From assembly GCA_011800155.1 (NCBI GenBank), contig CM022371.1:1860001-1924000 (forward strand): a stretch of 64,000 nt of DNA, given 5' to 3'. Shown in pieces: positions 58,935-64,000 of the stretch (position 1 is the stretch's first letter; each line of letters opens with the position of its first letter). Below the pieces are notes generated by a model. The model did not search any database. It worked only from the letters and a program-made list of their open reading frames with translations, and was not told the origin of the DNA. The translations under genes and the position numbers were made by a program. This stretch comes from Flammulina velutipes (Eukaryota > Basidiomycota > Agaricomycetes > Agaricales > Physalacriaceae).

Positions 58935-61328
58935 TCATGACAGAGCTGTCGATCGCCTCGATGGTAACGTTCGAGATGGATATGCCATGTAACTGTGGAT
59001 CGTGTTCGCGCCAGACCTTGATGAAAGGCTGGAGGGAGCATGAACTCGAGGTGAACTCGACGCAGGCTCCTGCGTTCGTCCTCGTTGAGTCTGTCGCACA
59101 GGCGGTCCGTCAGCGCTGGGTCTTCTTTGGTGCTGATTTATTGGACGATGCGGTGATGACGAAGCCGACCGGTTGGATGAAGTCTCATGTGAAGAAACAC
59201 GGTTTGCACGATCCGGGCTCATATTGGTGCTGCTCCGGGAGGGTGACGGCGAAAGAGATTGCTGAGAACGCGAACGAGGATATTGATGGAGCATAAACGG
59301 AGCGGTCGGTGGCAGCAGGGGCATGTCAAATGAAGATGGGGGAGGAAAGTATGAGGGTGAAGGCGCCATAAAGGATGGCGATGGCACAACGAGACTAGTA
59401 TTGCTGCCACCCCAGTAGCCATACGCATGTCCGGGAGATAGTGACTGTCGCTTGCTCTTGACATCTTCCGACGAAGACGAGTGTAAGGATGAAGGTCGCG
59501 ATCCACCCTGTTGGGGAAAGTACGTGTTCTGTCCATGTCCGTGGAGACTGGATGGGCGTGATCCCGACGAAGAGCTTCCTGCAGGAGATTGACTCTGGCT
59601 CGGAACGTTAAGCGGATCGTACATGGGTCGAGAAAACTTGGCAGGTGCATCATGAGTGCGGCGCTGTGTCGAGCCAGTTTCCCGCAGAGAGGATACCGAA
59701 TTAGAAGTCGACACGGTTCTGCTGCTACCGCCTGTTCGATTCGACTCCCGCCGGGCGCGAGAAGCAGCCAGCTCCTCTGCGTAAAGCCGTTTGTTGCGTT
59801 CCTCCTCCATGGCGCGTTTTTCCTTCTCCCAGGCTCTCCTTTCCTTCTCCCACTGCTGGCGTTCCAATTCCCTCTTCTTCTGCTCCTCCTCCCTTTGTCT
59901 CCGTTCCTCTTCCAGCTTCGCCTGCTCCACCACAGAATGACGTCTCTCCTTTTCATCCCTGAGGAATCTTGCCTTAGCCTCGCGTTGCTTTTTGACCCGC
60001 ATGACATAACCAATTGGGATTTGATCCTCCTTGTCTTCTTCCGCAAAACGTACACCTCGCTTAACGGTCTGAGGTGGAGCAGAAGATGGCTGCTTCAGAG
60101 AGGTTTTCGACGGATCGTGGTGGTTACGGAGTGGTGAAGGCGCCGAAGGGCTCATGGCAGATCGAGGAGAAGGCACTAAAAGTCACACATTAGCCATTTA
60201 TAGCACACATACAACGGAAAACTTACGAGAAGTTTGGGAGGAGTTGGTGTCTAGCTGAACAATGGGTGTGGAAGTCTCAAGTGACAATGGCTGGGGCGTC
60301 ATATCGCGTATTGTCTGCGGGTGATTCGTAAGGTCAATCATGGCCTCCAGCGCCTCGGAGAACTCCAGGTCTGGGACAGCGAAGCGGGTCCCGGACACCA
60401 CTTGTCGACTGATGCCGTCGGGTGTAGGAATCCAGACCGAGAACCGGTGTTCGAAACAAGGACGGTCGATCCAACGACGTAGACCCGGAGAATGAGCTGA
60501 AACTGTTACGGACTTGGCGGGTCTTAGTTCATCTATTGGTTGTGTAAACGGCGGAAGGAGGGCAGGGGCGCTTTTCATGCTGAATGGCAAGATGGCTGTC
60601 TGCTCTGCCACGGAAAGGGGGTGCGAGGAAGCTGTCAAACGGTTCAAGAGGCGCCGTTTGAGTGTCAGGGAGTGTAGCGTGTTCTGGGGAGGTAATGGAC
60701 CAGAATTGGAGGAGCGGGGGTAGACTGGAGGTGAACGAGCGACAAAAGGATGTGCAGACGGGCGAGATATAAGAGCGTTTTCTAGGTGTGCGATTAAGTA
60801 TTTCCGGGAACGTTGAACGGCCGACGGTGTAAGAGATAGGCTCTTTGGACGGAGTTCGACGGACTCATCATCGTCATCTGAATCGGACGAAGAGTCGTCG
60901 TCGTCCGAGTCTTGCACCGGTTTGGGCTGCACGGACCTAATGCCTGGGGGAGGAGGGCGGAGAAGAGGAGGAGGAACTGGAGGCTGCCAATCCCGATTGA
61001 GCTGTCCCGAGTCAAGCTTAGGCTTTGTGACCGAAGGCTTTTTGCCCAGCCACGAGTTTATCCAGGATTTGCTCTTTGTCGGCGCTCCTTCGAGGTACAT
61101 TGGAATATCATCTGGAGTCTGAAGACTGGTTGAACCACTCGATGATACTGACGACTGTGCGGTGTCGCTCCCACGCCGGACACTGGGAGATAGAATGGGC
61201 GTCGACAGCGGCGGTGAACTGAGAGTATTGGCGCGGTGAACGACTTTCGAACCAGTCGACTCTTGTGGAGTAGAAGGATCCTTGGTCTTGTCGCGCTTGG
61301 GCGCAAAGACGGAGGCGAATCGACGCAT
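58935..61328 (-). CDS. Large disordered coiled-coil protein, about 790 aa
   Basis: Not recognised as a named family. Two exons, 61328 to about 60225 and 60176 to 58935, splice as NSSQTS to LPSPRSAMSPSA. The first exon starts MRRFASVFAPKRDKTKDPST and has an acidic/Asp-Ser run (SDDDDSSSDSDDDDES) and a more ordered domain (RRWIDRPCFEHRFSVWIPTP, then PDLEFSEALEAMIDLTNHP) that may be conserved. The second exon carries a 90-residue charged coiled coil (REAKARFLRDEKERRHS to EEERNKRLYAEELAASR), then a long Ser/Pro-rich tail. An architecture common among fungal cytoskeletal, polarity or scaffold proteins, but no function is assigned. Confidence 0.65.
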
Positions 61329-61709
61329 TGGACGGTTGGAAGATCAGAAAGACATTAGAGCTTCAAGAGCTTATTGAATAGCTGGCGATGGATGACCACG
61401 ACGACGGGTTGATGCAACGAGTATACACGACACACGATGGCCGACACAGCGAGCAAAGCCGGGTGAAACCTAGACAGCAATCAGCAAAGAGTCCATCACA
61501 ACGAATGCAATGCTCGTCGTCGCTGTGCGCAACGGCGAGGACGGGACGTACTAGCAAAAGGCCAGAGGCGTTGGAGGGAGGTGGAAAAGATGGAAAAGAC
61601 AACAAGTCTTGTTTCTTAATTTGGCCAGCTTTGATCAGCAACATTATTTCTGACAGGAACACCGGAACACCTCGAACGTTCTTAAAAACGATGTCTGTTA
61701 CACGAGGCG
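61329..61709. other. Intergenic region
   Basis: 381 bp between minus-strand genes: promoter of the coiled-coil gene and 3' side of RRN7. Nothing else recognised. Confidence 0.35.
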
Positions 61710-63869
61710 CTATGTCACTGGAGTACTACGTTTCCTAGCTCGTGTCGTCCCCTTGTTTCTCTGTTTCTTCCACCAGCGCAACAGCCCCCTCTCGTACTGT
61801 TCCATCACCTGGAAGATCTCCTCGCCACCCACTTTGATCATTCGGGCTCCCCGTCCAACTAGCTCCTCCAGCTCTGGTGCCACACTGCCACTGCTATCGG
61901 TCCCGATATATATCTTGTACTTTTGCCCCGGTCGAACATTGTCGTTCTCGTCAAGGGACGTGGCTCGCATCACGCCACTGACGCCCATTCTTTCATGCTC
62001 CTTCGTCACTTCTTCCGCGCTACTTTTGTCCATGGGAAAATACTTCCGTATCATGACATCCTCTGTTTGTCAGAAATAAATTCGCTGCCATCACTACGCG
62101 GATTGCCACACATACCTTCCTGATCACCGAGTAAGGCCTTCTCGCAAAACTTGACATACTCAGCTAGCGCATCCTCATTCAGATTTCCAACCAGCCTAGT
62201 CACGTCAGCAATTCAGTTGTTACATCAGAACATCCATGAACCCACATGGCACTCTCACAACCGAACAACTCCTGAAGGTTCTCCGATTCCTTGTCGTTCA
62301 TCTTTCGAACCGTGTCCATAAACTCGTCGATCCTAGGTAAAGCAGCGGCCGGGTCACCGGGGTCGGCAGGCACTCTGAGTCGTATGAGATTCGTCGCCGA
62401 CAGTAACTCGCGATTTACCTTTCAATGCCATCTAACCCATAAACCATCTTCAGCATTACGATCGTTCCAGCCACAAATCCTAACTCAGGAGGTATGTGAT
62501 CGTACGCATGGTGATCAGGATCCTTCTTCTTCGTCCGCTCAAGTGACGGGGAAAGAGCATAGCTGACGGTTAAGGGGAGCTCGAGTATACGCAATAGTTG
62601 CTTCGTCAATTGGTACAGTGTCGCTAGAAGAAAGTTAAGTATCTTGCAAACACGTCAAATGACGAATGAAACTCACGAGTACCACCAAGGGATGTCGTAA
62701 CACGCCACAACAAAGGCGCAGCATTGAGTTCTGGGGTCAGTATGCCATAGCGCTCATAAACTTGCTTCCCTATCCTCGCCGTTAGCTTGTGGATTGCTTG
62801 AATGCGGGGTGGACGCTAAGCTTAGATAAATTCATCAGGTCATCCTCCAAAGTTACTTGAATCTATATCTCACCTGCATCGATAGTGCCCACGTATTATG
62901 CTTTGTCAGATGCGATACAATTGACGATGGCAAGTACTTGACCGCATCGAGATATGGAAGATCGTACGCGTCAATCGCTCTTCAATTCTGTAAGCACAGG
63001 AATCCATAGGCGAAGTCAACGCACCTGATCAAGTCACTGTACATGATCGGAATCCTTAGCATCCAGCATGTCAAGGCAAGAACGGCTATTGTACTAGTCA
63101 TGGACCTGAACTTGCTCTGATCGCGCCGTTTGCTAGTTTCAACTTTAGGCGATGTATTGCTGCTGTCTGTATCTTCATCTTCATCTGAGCTAGTATCCGC
63201 CTGAAGAGCGGCAATGATAGGATCATCGTCACTGAGAGGCTCTCCGTTGCCCTCTTCATCCTTCGGCACAGGTTCGGACTCGTCGTTGACCGTGTTCTCC
63301 CCATGAGAAAAATAATAAGGCTCAGGGGGCGGATGCTGAGGCAGCAAAGACAGGTTTAACGCCCAGACATCCCTACATACCAGCTGTCAATTCGGATGAG
63401 GGAAAAGGCCGATTGTGTCGAGAGAAACACACCTCAAACTCAGCGGGTAAATGCCACAGCTGCGTCAGTGCGGCGACCTGCTTGCGCAGGATCAACTGCA
63501 GGCATTGAAAGTACAGAAAAGTACCGCGGGGGCCATGGTATACTATTGCCCTGGTGTTCACCCAGTTGAATCTCAAAGGCTATCCACTTACATTCGGGAT
63601 TAGAACGTCCAATCTTGTCTGCATCGGTCTTTGTCTTGCGTCCAGACTTTAGAGCTCGCTTGTGCATAGCATGCGGGCCCGGCATTTCCTGCATTTCGAC
63701 AGTTTCATTGCGGTAGTCCTACGAGACATTGAAGATTGTTTTACATTCATTAATTTTGTTTGATTGTTACCTGCAGAATATGCCCTTCACTGCACGCGAT
63801 GAGACCGCTAGATGGCTCCTTGTGCCATTGGCGCGACCGGCAAACAGGACAGCGACGACGCGGTGCCAT
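61710..63869 (-). CDS. RRN7: Rrn7/TAF1B RNA polymerase I core initiation factor
   Basis: TFIIB-like core factor subunit for rDNA transcription. The ATG at 63869 opens MAPRRRCPVCRSRQWHKEPS followed by GLIACSEGHILQDYRNET, the Rrn7 zinc ribbon (CxxC then CxxGH). Then EMPGPHAMHKRAL, the cyclin-like part FLYFQCLQLILRKQVAALTQ, a Ser/Asp-rich insert (DTSSDEDEDTDSSNT), PIMYSDLIR, and helices around TVSYALSPSLERTKKK and PPELGFVAGTIVMLKMVYGL. The end, EQYERGLLRWWKKQRNKGTT, is basic. Many short introns. Zinc ribbon plus cyclin-like arrangement fit Rrn7/TAF1B. It is divergent from the next gene over 73 bp. Confidence 0.82.
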
Positions 63870-63942
63870 ATCGTCGTTACGAACAAAATAAGCGGGTCAC
63901 ACTCTGTCACATCGCGAACGTTACTTGCTCTTGACCTTCAAT
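63870..63942. promoter_or_regulatory. 73-bp bidirectional promoter, RRN7 / signal-peptide gene
   Basis: 73 bp between the opposite start codons, ending in a CT-rich stretch. A third example of extremely short head-to-head spacing in this window. Confidence 0.5.
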
Positions 63943-64000
63943 ATGAGGTCCTTGTTTTTCTTTTTTTTGGCTGCTCTGGTAGCAGTCGTGTGCGCGTAAG
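63943..64000 (+). CDS. First exon of a secreted or ER protein, cut by window
   Basis: ATG at 63943 opens MRSLFFFFLAALVAVVCA, a clear signal peptide: one positive residue, a long hydrophobic core, and a V-x-A cleavage end. It meets a GTAAG donor at 63996-64000, so the exon should end at 63995; reading on gives an immediate TAA. The rest of the gene is outside the window, so the product cannot be named. Confidence 0.6.

Noticed and set aside
58844..59296. 150-codon plus-strand frame opposite the coiled-coil gene
   Set aside because: Overlaps the 3' exon of the better supported minus-strand gene and carries no motif.

Overview
This is a gene-dense stretch of nuclear DNA from a filamentous fungus, most likely a basidiomycete of the Agaricomycetes type. 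The genes are split by many very short introns (about 45-60 nt, mostly GT..AG, some with GTTCGT or GC donors), intergenic gaps are often under 150 bp, and the gene content is fungal: Iks1 kinase, Snt1, Zim17, Rrn7, a CYP53-like P450, a DUF262 protein and a cellular RNA-dependent RNA polymerase. The species cannot be told from the window. I count 26 protein genes, two of them cut by the window edges. I found no rRNA, tRNA, CRISPR array or intact transposon.

Layout. 1-7.1 kb: 3'-truncated RdRP gene (-), ribosomal protein eL6 (+), COX18 insertase (+), an unknown 174-aa protein (-), AP-1 sigma adaptin (+). 7.7-18.3 kb: CSC1/TMEM63-type channel (+), Iks1-like kinase (+), Bud20/ZNF593 (-), Atp23 protease (+), pyruvate dehydrogenase E1 beta (-), short-chain dehydrogenase (+). 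18.3-33.4 kb: disordered unknown protein (-), full-size ABCC transporter (-), CYP53-like P450 (-), ACMSD-type amidohydrolase/decarboxylase (+), alpha/beta hydrolase (-). This is the accessory-looking part of the window and reads as a possible aromatic-compound catabolism or detoxification group. 33.6-42 kb: NAD-isocitrate dehydrogenase IDH1 (+), unknown conserved 343-aa protein (-), probable mitochondrial bL31m (+), SET-domain methyltransferase (+), DCC1 cohesion factor (+), DUF262/ParB-like protein (-). 42.3-64 kb: giant Fmp27/BLTP2 bridge-like lipid-transfer protein (-), Zim17 (-), PIG-S/Gpi17 (-), Snt1-like SANT corepressor (+), unknown coiled-coil protein (-), Rrn7/TAF1B (-), and at the right edge the first exon of a secreted or ER protein (+).

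How the genes relate. Most are unrelated housekeeping genes. Two patterns stand out. First, at least six nuclear genes for mitochondrial proteins lie here (COX18, ATP23, PDB1, IDH1, bL31m, ZIM17). Second, many genes are arranged head to head over very short shared promoters, down to 55 bp. The most useful sequence-level discoveries are an 11-nt microexon inside the P450 heme loop, a GC-AG intron in the DUF262 gene, and a 48-nt stop-free intron hidden inside the zinc finger of BUD20. No clearly new system is proven. The P450/decarboxylase/transporter group is the best candidate for an undescribed pathway.
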